Assembly: GCA_947846985.1 (NCBI GenBank)
Contig: CANTUZ010000003.1
Location: 95,322,674 to 95,386,673 of the forward strand
Origin: Fratercula arctica
Lineage: Eukaryota > Chordata > Aves > Charadriiformes > Alcidae
Reading direction: 5' to 3'
Length of the DNA: 64,000 bases
Shown here piece by piece: positions 49,321-61,027 of the stretch; the stretch's first letter is position 1; every line of letters begins with the position of its first letter. Position numbers and translations under genes: made by a program. The notes beneath the pieces are model-generated. The model had not been told where the DNA came from and did not search any database. It saw only the letters and a list, made by a program, of their open reading frames with translations.

Positions 49321-52231
49321 GTAAGAACTGGTATAGTTAATCTTTTCTGTTGTCTGTTGTGCTGCAGAAAAGTTGCGAATTTGTGTTGAATCTAATGCTG
49401 TCTTCAGTGAAAGTAACAATGTATACCTTTCAAAGCACATAAAATCTTCATGAATTACAGCAGGTCTATCAGTTATGTTAAGAGACTGGTAAGATAGCTG
49501 TCAGTTTGCCTACTATAAATTTCTCATATTATAGTACTTATTAAATCTATAAATGTTTAGATTCCAGCACTCAGAATTACTATTTCTGAGTCAATTGTTA
49601 CAACAATACAGAGAGAGGCATGCACCTGGCCAGCAGAACTGACAGACTAAATTGACAAAACAGACAGGCAGAAATAGACAAAATATATGCAAATTGTTAA
49701 AAGTGCAAAAATTGCAGCAAGTTGGAAATGGTTCCTCTTCCTGCTGAGCTGTCAGGAAGGCCTGGCACATCAGGGGAGTAATCTTCCCCTGCCTAATGGT
49801 TAGAGCGGATTGCTCTCCATTCGCGCAACAAGCAAAATCACAACAGGTACTGACAGCTTTCCTGGGCCATGGCTTAAAAGACATGATCTCTCCCTCGATG
49901 TACAAGAACTGCTAAGGTGGAACAGAGCAACAGTTTAACTGTGCAGAATATCACTGTGCAATTCTGCATAGGAATTGAAGAATACATCAACTAACGAAAA
50001 CTGCAGCAAAGGTTTAAGTAGGGAGAGTACAACTACTGAATTTGAAATTTAGGCAGGATTAAGTCAACACTTCTATACCTATAAATGGTAGGGGTGTAGG
50101 GGTGTCCTAGGGACCAAGGATAGCAAATACGTTAGTTGCAGTGTTACACCACAATAGAATTACTCATTCTTTACTGAGCTGCAAAGATATAGAGATAATA
50201 TGTAGAAGTCAGCAGTATTTATAGCTTGGGTTTTTTGCTGTTAAGGTAAAGATTACCACAAATTTCTGAGTTAGAAAAAAAGTCACTGGGGAGGTATGCG
50301 AGTTGCTTATTGAAGCAGCTTTTAATACAATGTATTGATTTTGAAACATTTGTCAGAAATGATCTGTAGAGAGAAATGTAGTTCAAGTCTTTTCTTAACA
50401 TTCCTTAGGAAAGTCTTCTTTTCAAAATATTTTTGTTTTGTAACACAAGCAGGTTAAATAGTTTAAAAAATTGTGATGTATACAATCATATGCTGTTATA
50501 TTCATGGTTGCAAGAATGTTACGAGGTAAGACATTATTGAAGAAGTTTAGGAATCACTGCAATAGAACAAGTTTTCCAAGAAGCGTACACAAAACATCTC
50601 GTCTTATATACTCTGCCAGTAATTGATAAGCAAGGGTTTGATCAAGGCAGTTGGGAGGAGATGACTTTTTGAGCTATTATGCATATACTCAACATCGTAT
50701 CCTGCCATTAATTTCTCCTGAAATGCTGTATACTAAATGAAACGAAACAAGTGAGGAACGGACAACTTAGGGCAAATCGTAGAATGTTTTATTGCTTAAT
50801 TTATCAACATGTTTTTCAGTTTTTATTCCACTCTTGTAATTAATCTTAATAATAGAAATAAAATTTTTGGTTTAACAGGAGAAAGGTAGAAAACCTGTAG
50901 CAAAGCTACAGAACATTAATAACGTTGAAATTTTTGTAGCTGAGCCGGGGCAACTGTTCATAAATTCCCCAGAAGATCTATGCGCAAAAGATCCAAAGAG
51001 CAATTCAGCTGCATACCTAAGTGAACTAGAGGGTAAACAAACTAAAGGATGAGCATTAGACCATTCTGTTCTAGATAATGACAAGCACAAAAGTGTTAAG
51101 TTTTGTAAGGGCAACCCAAAGTGAATACAGGACAGTTTGGGAAAAACAGTGCAGCTTTCTGAGAACTATGGTATTCCAAGAAAGAACAAATTGCTGAAAA
51201 CGATACATTCAAAATACAAACTATGAGAGGGCATGCAACTACAGAGTGCAAGATCAGCTCTCTGGCTATGACTGTTGAACAACGGCAGGCCTACTTAATG
51301 AGACAAAAGGTAACAGTTATCATGGAGAAATATGAAACCTGGGGAAATACAAGCACATAAATATTACAGAGAATTAATAAGACAAAAAATAAATTTGCCA
51401 ACATAAACCATAGGACAGTAGTAGCTAAAGCAAGGCAAGATTTGTAGGAACAGCAGCTGTAGTTGTTGCTGACAAAGACAAGAAGAGAAGGACAAGGTTG
51501 TTGAATTTAGAGAGTGTTTAGAATTACTGCTGCTTATAATAGAAGGTAGAAATTAATCTCTTTCTTTAAAATTAGATGTAGATCTTTCTTCATTAGTCCA
51601 AGTAGTATCCTCAGCTCAGGATGCTTATGCAGTCTCCTTATTACAGTACCAGCAATATTCTGCTTACCTTTAGTTTGTGATGGGAAAATTCTCAAGAAAT
51701 ATATATGCAAATACATTATATATTGCATATATATCTATATACACACACAGAGAGAGGGAAAGAGAGAGTGTTAATACCAAAGCTTCACCTACCCTGTTCA
51801 AAAATACGTTATTTCGTCAGTATTTGTGTTAGTTCAATAGCATTTTAATGAGTTAGGAAACTCAGAAGGGAAATTAAATCATGAAATAATGTATTTATTA
51901 TTGAAACAAATATATCAGAAAGTCTGGATTAATTTGACCAGATGTAGATCCCCTCAGTATTACACTGAGGAGATATATGTAAAAGTATACACAGTATACA
52001 TTGAGGAGGTCCCCCTGTGTTCCATTTACAGCCAATGAAGAGAAAGAGACTGTTTTCTGAGGTAATTCATTTCACCCGAGAGCAGACATACAAAGTCAAG
52101 TGGCTAATGCTAGAGAAATATTTGTGTCACTCTCCTGACTATATAGGCAGCTTAGGACAATTTGTTCAGATGATAGTTGGGCTGAATTCTTTACCAGTTG
52201 TCTGTTGACTGGATTATTATTTCTGTAGAGA

Positions 52232-52255
52232 TTTTTTTTTTTTTTTTTTTTTTTT
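52232..52255. repeat. T24 homopolymer
   Basis: Twenty-four consecutive T within intron. No exon follows, so it is not serving a recognised splice site. Confidence 0.95.
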
Positions 52256-55200
52256 ATCTACATAGTTCTGGGAAGCACACAGTTTGAGAGAGGAGTAAAA
52301 CAAAAGAATGGAGAGCAGCAATTTGTGTCATTATAGCTTTGTCTTCTTATTTGTGCTCATTGTATCTTTGAAAATACAAAGCCAGAAGCTGAGAAGCTGA
52401 AATGCAAGAGGAATTGCATGGGTCATAAGGTTACAATCACCAGTTTTAGGATGTTGGGAAATTACGTGTCTTGTTCCGGGGAAAGGTGTTAATGAGATCT
52501 TAAGGAGAGTGAGTACTGTGCCATCTCTAAGGAGAACCAATAGTTACACTTGGAATTAGCCATCCTATTTTTTATTTATCCTCCAAGTACTCCTTCCAAA
52601 AGCAAGACTTTATGGTCCCTTTCTTGGTGCTTCAAGGTAATTTCTGAAGTTGTTGTTTTAAACAGCTCTTTCCAGCACTTTCTCACCCCTCTTATCAGAC
52701 TACTGTCAATAACTCTTTCCTGTGACACCTTCTTTTTTAATACCCTTTGTCCTAGCATGCTAATAATTATTTTTTATTTGATCTATATCATCTTACAGGC
52801 AGAAGTTTCAACTGAGACAAAATATTTCTCAGACCATGTCTCAAAGAAGACTAAGTCAAAGTTATTATGATACACAAAATTTATAATATCAAGCAGAAAT
52901 AATTAGTAGATGCTAAAGAACAGAAGTTATATGAATTGGAGATTGCCATTGTCAGATTTTTGAGCACTACAGTGCCAGGGTTTTTTTTTTCAGGCACACA
53001 CATAATTCACAAAGGCAAATAGCCTTTTTACCATGTCTAACATTTCACACACCTTTGATTTTGATACGTGTACCTACCTATGTTATACTGATTAACCTAA
53101 ATACCTATGCTAATGATCATGGGGATATCGTGATATCTCTGCTGCTTGCAAACATTGGTTCATAAATGGTTCACAGTAAGGAGACAAATGAAATCCATGA
53201 TACTGTGCTGATGAGTAAAACAGTAGAGAGCTTATGGGGAAAGAATCCTGTTAGTCCTCTGTGTTGCCTGCAGAGTTAAGTAATATTTCTCTGCAATGAA
53301 ATAAGGAAATTAAAATGACCATAACTATAACAGCAGATGTGTAGCTTCTACACTCTGCATATTCCTGTGGACACTCTGTAGCTCACAGAAGTCCCATAGA
53401 GTTGAGACATGCAGTAGCTATTTCCCGTATTTCAGAGAAACAGAAGGAACAATAAGATCTGTCCCATCTCAAGTAACAGCATTTAATGCTTCATCCATTG
53501 ACAGCAAAACGACCACAGGATGTTGGAATTTCTGTAGACTAAAATGAATATTCTGTCTGCATAAAATATCATTCTGCCTGCACATAATTTCCAAGCAAAT
53601 TTGAGTCACACCCACTAGCGTTAATGTTGAGTATGAGAAAACTAGGGCTTGAGATTAGATGAGTTGCTTTTGTGACACTCTCCATAGAACACAGGTATTT
53701 TTAGACCTCATATTATTAAAGCCACTTTTGTGCTACCTGAACTGTTGATAATACATAGAAATAAAAGTAAATTGTCTAACACAAAGAATTGCAATGATTT
53801 TCAATTGTTTTTTCATCTCCCTTAATTTCTGAAAGTCTTGAAATTGCTATATGTTCCTATGAAGACGGTTAACATTTCTGAGATAAATTACACTTCCTCA
53901 AAAAACCCTACACATTTTCCCTAAAATGACAAATAAATGTTTCAAAGGAAGTAGCATCCCTATGATTTTTTAAAAAAATGTAGATAAGCAGTAATATCAA
54001 TGAGATTCTGTTTACATCTTCAGTTTCTCTAATGTGGCAGGAAAAATACTGTAAAATATGTTTGACAAATAAGAAAAGTCACTAGTTTCTTGAATTCAAT
54101 ATTGGAAATTTTGAGCAGGTATCTGATGGAATTCTGTATTCGCAGGGGACAATGTGTGCCACTTGCTCTTCCCCATTGTTTAGATGCATTTTTTCATTTA
54201 GAAGTTCAGAGTTGTTTGAATTGAGTTCAGAAAACTTTCAGGTTTTACACATAAAAAGCACTAAGGTCAAAAACTGCATTTTTAATGTATCAGTTGGGTT
54301 TGACATGTGGAAAAGCTACCTTGTAAAGTATATGGCTGGAGAGTTACATCGAATCATTTACATGTGCTGTTGATTTACAGTTTGGATCCTAACTTTGACT
54401 GATTGGCAGTAGCAAAGGCAGCAAGTAGTTGCATTTAAATGTGCATATTACTTTCCTACACATAGTACTAAATATCGTTAGAGTAACAATACATTGCAGC
54501 ACCATGCATATTTTCAGGCTTTCCAGTAATGTACCACTTTACAAAATAGTTTGCTTAAAAATTATTGTGTTTTATAGTTGAAACAAATTAATTGTATTCA
54601 CAGTATAAACTGCAAATTGTTTTGTTGGCTGCATTAAGTGAATGCTTTTTTGCATACTGCAGATTTCTTTGAAACTGAAAAATGTTTGTTTCAGAAGTAT
54701 ATCCAACGTGTTAAACATTTTAAGTCACTTCTCCCCCATTGTCTTTTTTCTTTTCTCTTGCAACACATGAAATAAATCGGAAACATGTTTACATTCCTGT
54801 AAAAATTACATCCATGCATTAATTTTATTGTAAGTATCCCAAAAGATCACAGCAATGTGTGGCAGCAGTTGTAGCTTATACAAAATAACTTACTTTATTA
54901 CATTACCCTTTAAATTGTGCTTGGCTGTCATGTAAAACGCAAGGATGAGGTAAGCCCATGCATGTCAGACCCATGAGGTATCTCATAGCTTCAACAAGCA
55001 GTATGTAAATAAACTACCAAGGTAATTCTTTCCGTAAACCAGTTCCACTTAGGTATGAGCATTTTAAGTATTCTTTTGGATCTGAAAATAGTATGATCGA
55101 TGTCTGTCCAAGCGTATTCATAAAATAAACATTTTACAAATATTTTAATCCTAACATTGCAGTATACGTTTTGAGGTTTGACCTCTCCTGTTTGTACGAG

Positions 55201-56555
55201 TGATGTGCACAGTGTTACATTTCTTTATTTTCCTAATTTACTCTGAGAACATATATCAGGAGTGAGTTAAAATTGGCTTATTAGCATATGCTTTTATTGA
55301 AATATCCTTTGTACAAGCATCATAAATTATAAATATATTACAGCCCAGTCATGCTGTATATTAGCAGCATTATTTAACTTTATTTCATTCATTAATTCAT
55401 AACATAATTTCATAACACTTCTAATTTTTCAGGTCCTTTTAAGCAGATTGGAGTGTTTCTGATTAACCATTTTCGTTGAAACCAGGAGTTTTTGTTGAAA
55501 TCTGTAAAAATTACTAGAAATCTTAAAAATTCCTTAGAAAAAGTTGCTGCATGAGTTCAAAAGTTTTCATTTTGGATCAAAATGTCATCTAAATAGTTCT
55601 ATGTAATTTTGAACAGTCCATGTCATTAAGAAAAAAAATTACTGACTTTTTTAATAAAAAAGGACTGAGCTAATTTATGTCAGTTTAAAAAGACAATATT
55701 CAATAGTAAATTGAACAGTAAATTGAACATATAGATTGCTCATTTCATAATGTAGTAAATATCCAGTAAAATTTTGTGATGAAAATGGTGTTTTTCTCCA
55801 TTTGTAGGAATAATAGATAAAGTAGCATGCCTGCTGTATGTTTATTTATTTTATGTCTTTTCAAGGTAGCTGTATTTTGCTGTGGGCTAGAAAAATGTGT
55901 ACTACTGCAATCAAAAATGTGTCTAAATGGTGCTTTATGCATTCACTTCAGTACTATTTACTTCAAAAAGACTATAAAACATCCATAACCAAGTGGGGAT
56001 GGCAGGCAGAAGCAGAATGATGAATGCCTTCCATTTTCCTTTTTCTGTATTTTAATCTGACAACTGTGGTACTTTTTTAAAAAAAGATGCTTGCTCAAAT
56101 ATTATATAGTATCACAAAGGAATAAGAAGCTATTCCAAATAAGTTTTGTTAGTATTTTTTTAAGTTTTACTTTATGTTAGCTGCGCACCCTTTTCTGATT
56201 ATCTTATAAAACTAAAAACTGTCTATATATCTTTGAATTATTTATTATACCACACAGGTTTACTTTTTCTTTCAGTGTACTACTTTTCAGTGAAGTCCCA
56301 TTTCCCCTGTGCATTGACATAGCCTCCTACTCTGTAACAAAACTTATTTTCAGAAATGTCAAACATTACAAATAAATGAGAAGCCACAGATTAGGCAGTT
56401 GATTACAAATGGTCCTGTGGTCCTGGTCTCTCACATTCGCTATGCTCTCCAATTTCTTAATCAAACCAGACTTAGAGAAACATGTGATCATCTTTTCTGC
56501 TCATATTCAGTGGCACTGGGGTGGCATCTGTCAAAAAAACAAATCCTGATTATTC

Positions 56556-56582
56556 TGTGTGTGTGTGTGTGTGTGTGTGTGT
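56556..56582. repeat. TG dinucleotide microsatellite
   Basis: About 13 uninterrupted TG units in intron. Confidence 0.96.
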
Positions 56583-58249
56583 CAGTGACTGCTGTCTACT
56601 TGGTGTAATCAAATCTAGCACTGAACATTCAGCTAGCATGCCACAGCCCAAGTTATAGTCCTTTTACCTTTCTTTTTTCCTTAATGAAACTTCAGGCTCA
56701 AGTTGCAGTACTAAGATGCAGATTACAGGTGTTACAGATAAGAAAAGTATTTGGATCCCTCACTGGTTCTGGCCCATTTACAAATAATAAACTAAGCCAT
56801 TCAGAATATAACAAGGTTGCCTGTGCTGAGGAAGCTACTTCAAAGCAGTACACCGGGACAGAGAATGTATGTGCCTTATAATGGCAATTCTTTTGCAAAG
56901 TTTTTGTGAAACATCATGCAAATAGGAAATAAATGAGGGTAGCACTTCAGACTCAAGATGGTTCTGAAAAAAAGAGTAGTTCAGGTGACTATAATGGAAG
57001 GGTTACTTTGAGATACGTTCCAGGCTTTATTTTCCAGCTTTGTGCAGCAGGCACTGCTGTGAAACCTTCAGCAAATATTCAGGACTCATTTCTGTCAGGT
57101 CTAGCCAGGAAAGTTGTTGAACAGAAAAAATCCTGGTAAGAAGAAAATACCAACTGCTTTGATGTGGGCTGATGTTTAGATCATGCATTGGAGTGCCAGC
57201 AGAGATTTCTCTCTACAGCTTTCCTTACGACTCTGACCAAGCCACTTAATTTTTCCAATAATGATTTTCTCTAGCTAAAAATGAGCCATGCTTTTCTAAC
57301 TGTGATCTTTCATGATTTCCCCACTTTCATGAAGTACTTTGAAAACCACAAATAAATAATGTAGCAATAAAAGTCATTACTACCCTTATTTCAGTGTATA
57401 AAAAAGTACCGATAACAATTTTTACTTGTTTTAATAGAGAATCCAGTAAAGCCTTCATCATATTTATAATAATATACACTGAATTTCAGTGGCTGTTTTT
57501 ATACTTGTTTTAATTTAATTTTGATGTTTAAATGGTGTTCAAAAGCACTTTGGTGAATGCCATAAATGCTCTTCAGTCACTCTGCTGTCAGGGGTCATGT
57601 GTATTGTAGTCACCACAGTGCAGTTTGTTCATTGTAATGGATTCATTACTACATCAGTTGAAACCTATATATTCAATTTTCACAAAAGTCAACTAAGCAG
57701 CTGTAGTTTATCCACCATATATCATTTTAACGCAGCTTTATATTTAGTAGAACACTTATTTATGTGAATGTTGTAAGATGTAGTATGCTGCCTAAGAGCA
57801 GAAGTAGTATTCTTATATCACTGCAAAATCTCTTCTTTCTCTTTAGCACATATTCTGGGATGTTAACACAGGTAAATGTAATGTATTATGCAAGTAATGT
57901 ACTCTGCAGATAAGATCTTGATACCATTTTTTCTTCATTTAAATATTAAAAACAGTTAAATGTTTTTTCTCATCTACTGACTGTTTTGAATAAAAGTGGT
58001 CTCTCTCAACATCAATTATGCTCTGTAATACATTAATTATTGAATTAGCTTTTAGTTTCTGATACTGTCCCATACTCCCCAAGAAAGCCATTTCAGTCCT
58101 TTAAAATGGGTTACATTTGCCCAGTATATTTAGCCAGGTGCTCCATCCAAATCTCTGGTTCATGAAAGTATGCTAAGACTTCTTACACTCTCTGAAAGTG
58201 AACTTACCGAAGCTAAGGAACAAAAATAATTGGAGAAAGTTCTTCTAGG

Positions 58250-58850
58250 ATTACATCCACTTGCTGCCCCTGATCTTAGAGTCAAGGAGCAGGGAGGGCT
58301 GGCTGCTCCAGAAGTGAAGGTAAGCCAGGAGTTTTATCAAGGCTGCCAGGGCAGCCAACTCACTGTCAAGGGTCGTGTCTGACAGTATCTGAATGAGGCA
58401 AGCAGGGCAGGACCAATGATGGTGTCCAGGATCAGCACAGCATGTCAGATCACCAGTCAAGTCTACAGGGAATGGGGCCGGTCCAAGGTCAAGCCTGAGA
58501 GCCAGGATCAGCACAGCATGTCAGATCACCAGTCAAGTCTACAGGGAATGGGGCTGGTCCAAGGTCAAGCCCGAGAGCTAGTCTGCAGGCCGAAGTCAGC
58601 ATCCAGATAAACAGGTACATGGCTATGCATACACGTGGCTGCAGTGCAGGTCAGTGAGATACCAAGGGCAAAAAACCTTAGCTCAGATGCTCCCAAGAGA
58701 AGGGGTAGTCACCACTGATGCTACTCTCAGCTCTTTCTTGAACAGCTTCGGGGCAGCTGAGGTTTCTCAGGCCTCCCTCTTGCGTGGTCTAAGTTGGTCC
58801 TGAGCTCAGACAGCCTCCAAGAGGATCTGTGACCCTTATATTCATATTAT
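58250..58850. repeat. GC-richer unidentified block with 76-bp tandem repeat
   Basis: This 0.6-kb block is noticeably GC-richer than the surrounding intron. Within it two 76-bp units lie in tandem (58426-58501 and 58502-58577), both starting CCAGGATCAGCACAGCATGT and differing at only about three positions. The low divergence points to a recent duplication. I cannot assign the block to CR1 or an LTR. It ends about 45 bp before the next EYS exon. Confidence 0.85.
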
Positions 58851-58895
58851 ATAGTGGAATTCACTCATTCACAGTTAATATAATCTGTGTTTCAG

Positions 58896-58992
58896 GATTT
58901 GAAGGTACTTACTGTGAAGTTAACAGTGATGAGTGCATCTCCCATCCATGCCAGAATGAAGGTCTCTGTGTGGATGGGGTTAACCATTACAG
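58896..58992 (+). CDS. EYS: EYS exon: EGF end and start of the next module
   Basis: A 97-nt exon, phase 1 in and phase 2 out (acceptor TTTCAG, donor AG/GTGAGG). It supplies the last cysteine of the module begun in the previous exon (GFEGTYC) and the first three of the next ([23 protein letters not shown]). CISHPC fits the O-glucose consensus. CQNEGLC lacks the Ser/Thr for O-fucose. The stretch [10 protein letters not shown], completed in the next exon, matches the Asp/Asn beta-hydroxylation pattern of calcium-binding EGF modules. Together with the exon at 49061 it restores the frame (260 + 97 nt, divisible by three). Confidence 0.94.
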
Positions 58993-60031
58993 GTGAGGAA
59001 AATTATTTGAATGACAAATATTCAGTGTGATACATGGATGTTTTTCATCTAGCTATTCTTTTGGTATTTTGCCTGTATTATGTTTTCTTTTCTTCAGTGA
59101 TGTAATTCGTCTTTTTTTGTGATGCATTTGACACATTACACTGTTACATTACACTCACAATCTTTTTGTGGGCAAAAAGACGTACATGGACACCATACAT
59201 GTGAACCCAAGAATTTATTGTAGGGCTAATTAAAATCTTAAAAATCTAATCAAAGTATAACAAACAGCTGTTATTAGTCCAGTTACAATAATACTAAGTT
59301 AAAATTAGTAGAAAACAGCTTAATGAACACTGTAGTCATATTTGTGAATAAGAAATCTTGCAATTATCTAGCTCTTGTCTCCGTTGTTACAATTACCCTC
59401 ACAATGTCTGTCTGGATTCTGTGATCAGTGATTTCTGTCTTCCTCAAGAAGAACTGGCAGTGTTACTACAAGTTGACAGCGTCTGGAAATCTTTGCCAGG
59501 AGAAGTGTGGTGTTTAATGTGGGACTTTTCTCATCTTCAGTCTCAGGCCTGCTTGAAGCTATTTTTGTATGTTTCCTTATCATGATTTACTTTGTACCGT
59601 TTACCAGCTTCCCCAGCCCACATGGACACAGAAGGCTATTGTTTGTAACCCTGTGATTATTCCAGTGTGTTGCACCCTCACCACAGGTGCTATTCCCAGA
59701 GCTAAAGCTAAAACATGAGAAGCAGCAGTCAGCTGGCTCCAGGGCAGGGATCAAAACAAGTGAAAATCAGCTCAGGCCAAGGCTAGTTCTGAGCGCTTGC
59801 ACAGTGGGGTCAGCACAAAGCCTGTGGCCTTCAACAAATAACGTCAAAAATGGTCTGCAGTCACTGTACTTATGAAGCTTGTGTAAGTACAGCACTTTGC
59901 AATGATCACAAAAAAATCAAACATAATTTTGCAATGACCTAATTTGTACCTCTCAAAATCTGCCATGTTTTTCCAGAATCTTTTTATATTAAACTAAAAA
60001 ATAAAAAAAAATTAAACATCCCTTTTGCTAG
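58993..60031 (+). other. EYS: EYS intron, 1.0 kb
   Basis: AT-rich and without repeats or other features I can recognise. The joined codon across it is AG + G, Arg. Confidence 0.9.
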
Positions 60032-60139
60032 GTGCTCCTGCCAACGTGGCTTTACTGGGACACTATGTGAAGTAGAGATTAATGAATGCTTATCAAGACC
60101 CTGCAAAAACAATGGAACTTGCATGGATCTCATAAACAG
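60032..60139 (+). CDS. EYS: EYS exon: EGF end and start of the next module
   Basis: A 108-nt symmetrical exon (phase 2 both sides; acceptor TTGCTAG, donor AG/GTTAGT). It encodes [12 protein letters not shown], closing one EGF module, and [16 protein letters not shown], opening the next. CLSRPC and CKNNGTC fit the O-glucose and O-fucose consensus. The part encoding [11 protein letters not shown] is nearly identical at DNA level to the exon at 22662-22781, a sign of old internal duplication of the EGF array. The alternative acceptor one base away is excluded by phase. Confidence 0.95.
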
Positions 60140-60813
60140 GTTAGTTACTACTAAATGAAAAGCAATTCCCTGATTTCCTTATGCATAAAGTCTGCTTGCT
60201 GCCATGAGGTTTGGATGGAACCTTCAGCATATGACAAGAATTCTGTATTAAAATGAGGTAAGCAAATGCTACTGGCTCAGCTATTTGTTTGTTATGTGAC
60301 CTTAGAGGAAAATAGAAGGGAAACTGTATGCAGCACTTGTTCTTTTCCTCCTTACCTTTTGTATTTTTTTACTTTCTATTTGAAATAAGAGTGAAATAGA
60401 GGAAAACTGATCTGCAGTTAGATTGCTACATCTCTCTTTTCAGCTTCCAACAGTGACCTTTTGTAGTGTAAACATTTACAAGGAGTGTAAGCAAGAGAAA
60501 AATTTTTATCTTGTGTTTGTTCCACAACACTCTAAAATGATTCAGGGACTCGTGTCAAAAGAACATGGGCCCTTAAGTCATTCCTTATGCCGTCAGCTAA
60601 AATTATTTTGCACAATTTTTCTCCTAATCTAAAAAAGAATAAATCACTCTGCTTGCTTCAGAAACATGAAGTGAGCAAAATCCATTAATTATTTTCATAT
60701 GGATGATGATTAGGGACAGCAGCTGGACATCAGATTGTACATATGGCTTCAGAATATTGGAACAGATATATTGCTAAATTCTGTTGACTTACCTGATTTC
60801 CCATTTTTTGAAG
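60140..60813 (+). other. EYS: EYS intron, 0.7 kb
   Basis: Short AT-rich intron with nothing recognisable. The joined codon is AG + A, Arg. Confidence 0.9.
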
Positions 60814-60959
60814 ATTCATCTGTAGTTGTGCACCTGGATACTATGGGTCTCTGTGTGAGATGGATGTAAATGAGTGCGAAACTTTGCCTTGCTTGCATGG
60901 AGGAAGCTGCATCAACAGACTTGGAGGCTATCAGTGTTTCTGTCCCCCTGGATTCACAG
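60814..60959 (+). CDS. EYS: EYS exon: EGF end and nearly complete next module
   Basis: A 146-nt exon, phase 2 in and phase 1 out (acceptor TTTTTTGAAG, donor ACAG/GTATGG). It encodes FICSCAPGYYGSLC, the end of one module, and DVNECETLPC to CFCPPGFTG, five of six cysteines of the next, so the following exon outside the window must supply the last one. DVNEC is a calcium-binding start, and CINRLGGYQC matches the Asn hydroxylation pattern. CETLPC has Thr where the O-glucose site usually has Ser, and CLHGGSC fits the O-fucose site. Confidence 0.94.
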
Positions 60960-61027
60960 GTATGGTCCACTTTCTACCACAGTGGAGAAGGCTATTTCAC
61001 AGGTTTTACATGTTTTTAATTTTATAG

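Larger units (their letters stand above)
49321..58895 (+). other. EYS: EYS intron, 9.6 kb
   Basis: Flanking exons join in frame (G + GA gives Gly). The first 140 bp are the partner of the duplicate at 48178-48330. There is a T24 run at 52232-52255, a (TG) repeat at 56556-56582 and a GC-richer tandem-repeat block at 58.25-58.85 kb. I see no CR1 here, in contrast to the neighbouring introns. Everything else is AT-rich sequence without recognisable features. Confidence 0.85.

Noticed and set aside
49053..49340. Open frame with an ATG-like start covering the second EYS exon
   Set aside because: The frame is right but the apparent start lies in the polypyrimidine tract and the end runs into intron; the true limits are the splice sites.
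49740..49850. tRNA-derived SINE or tRNA gene around TGGTTAGAGC at 49796
   Set aside because: The A-box-like string has no convincing B box or cloverleaf nearby.
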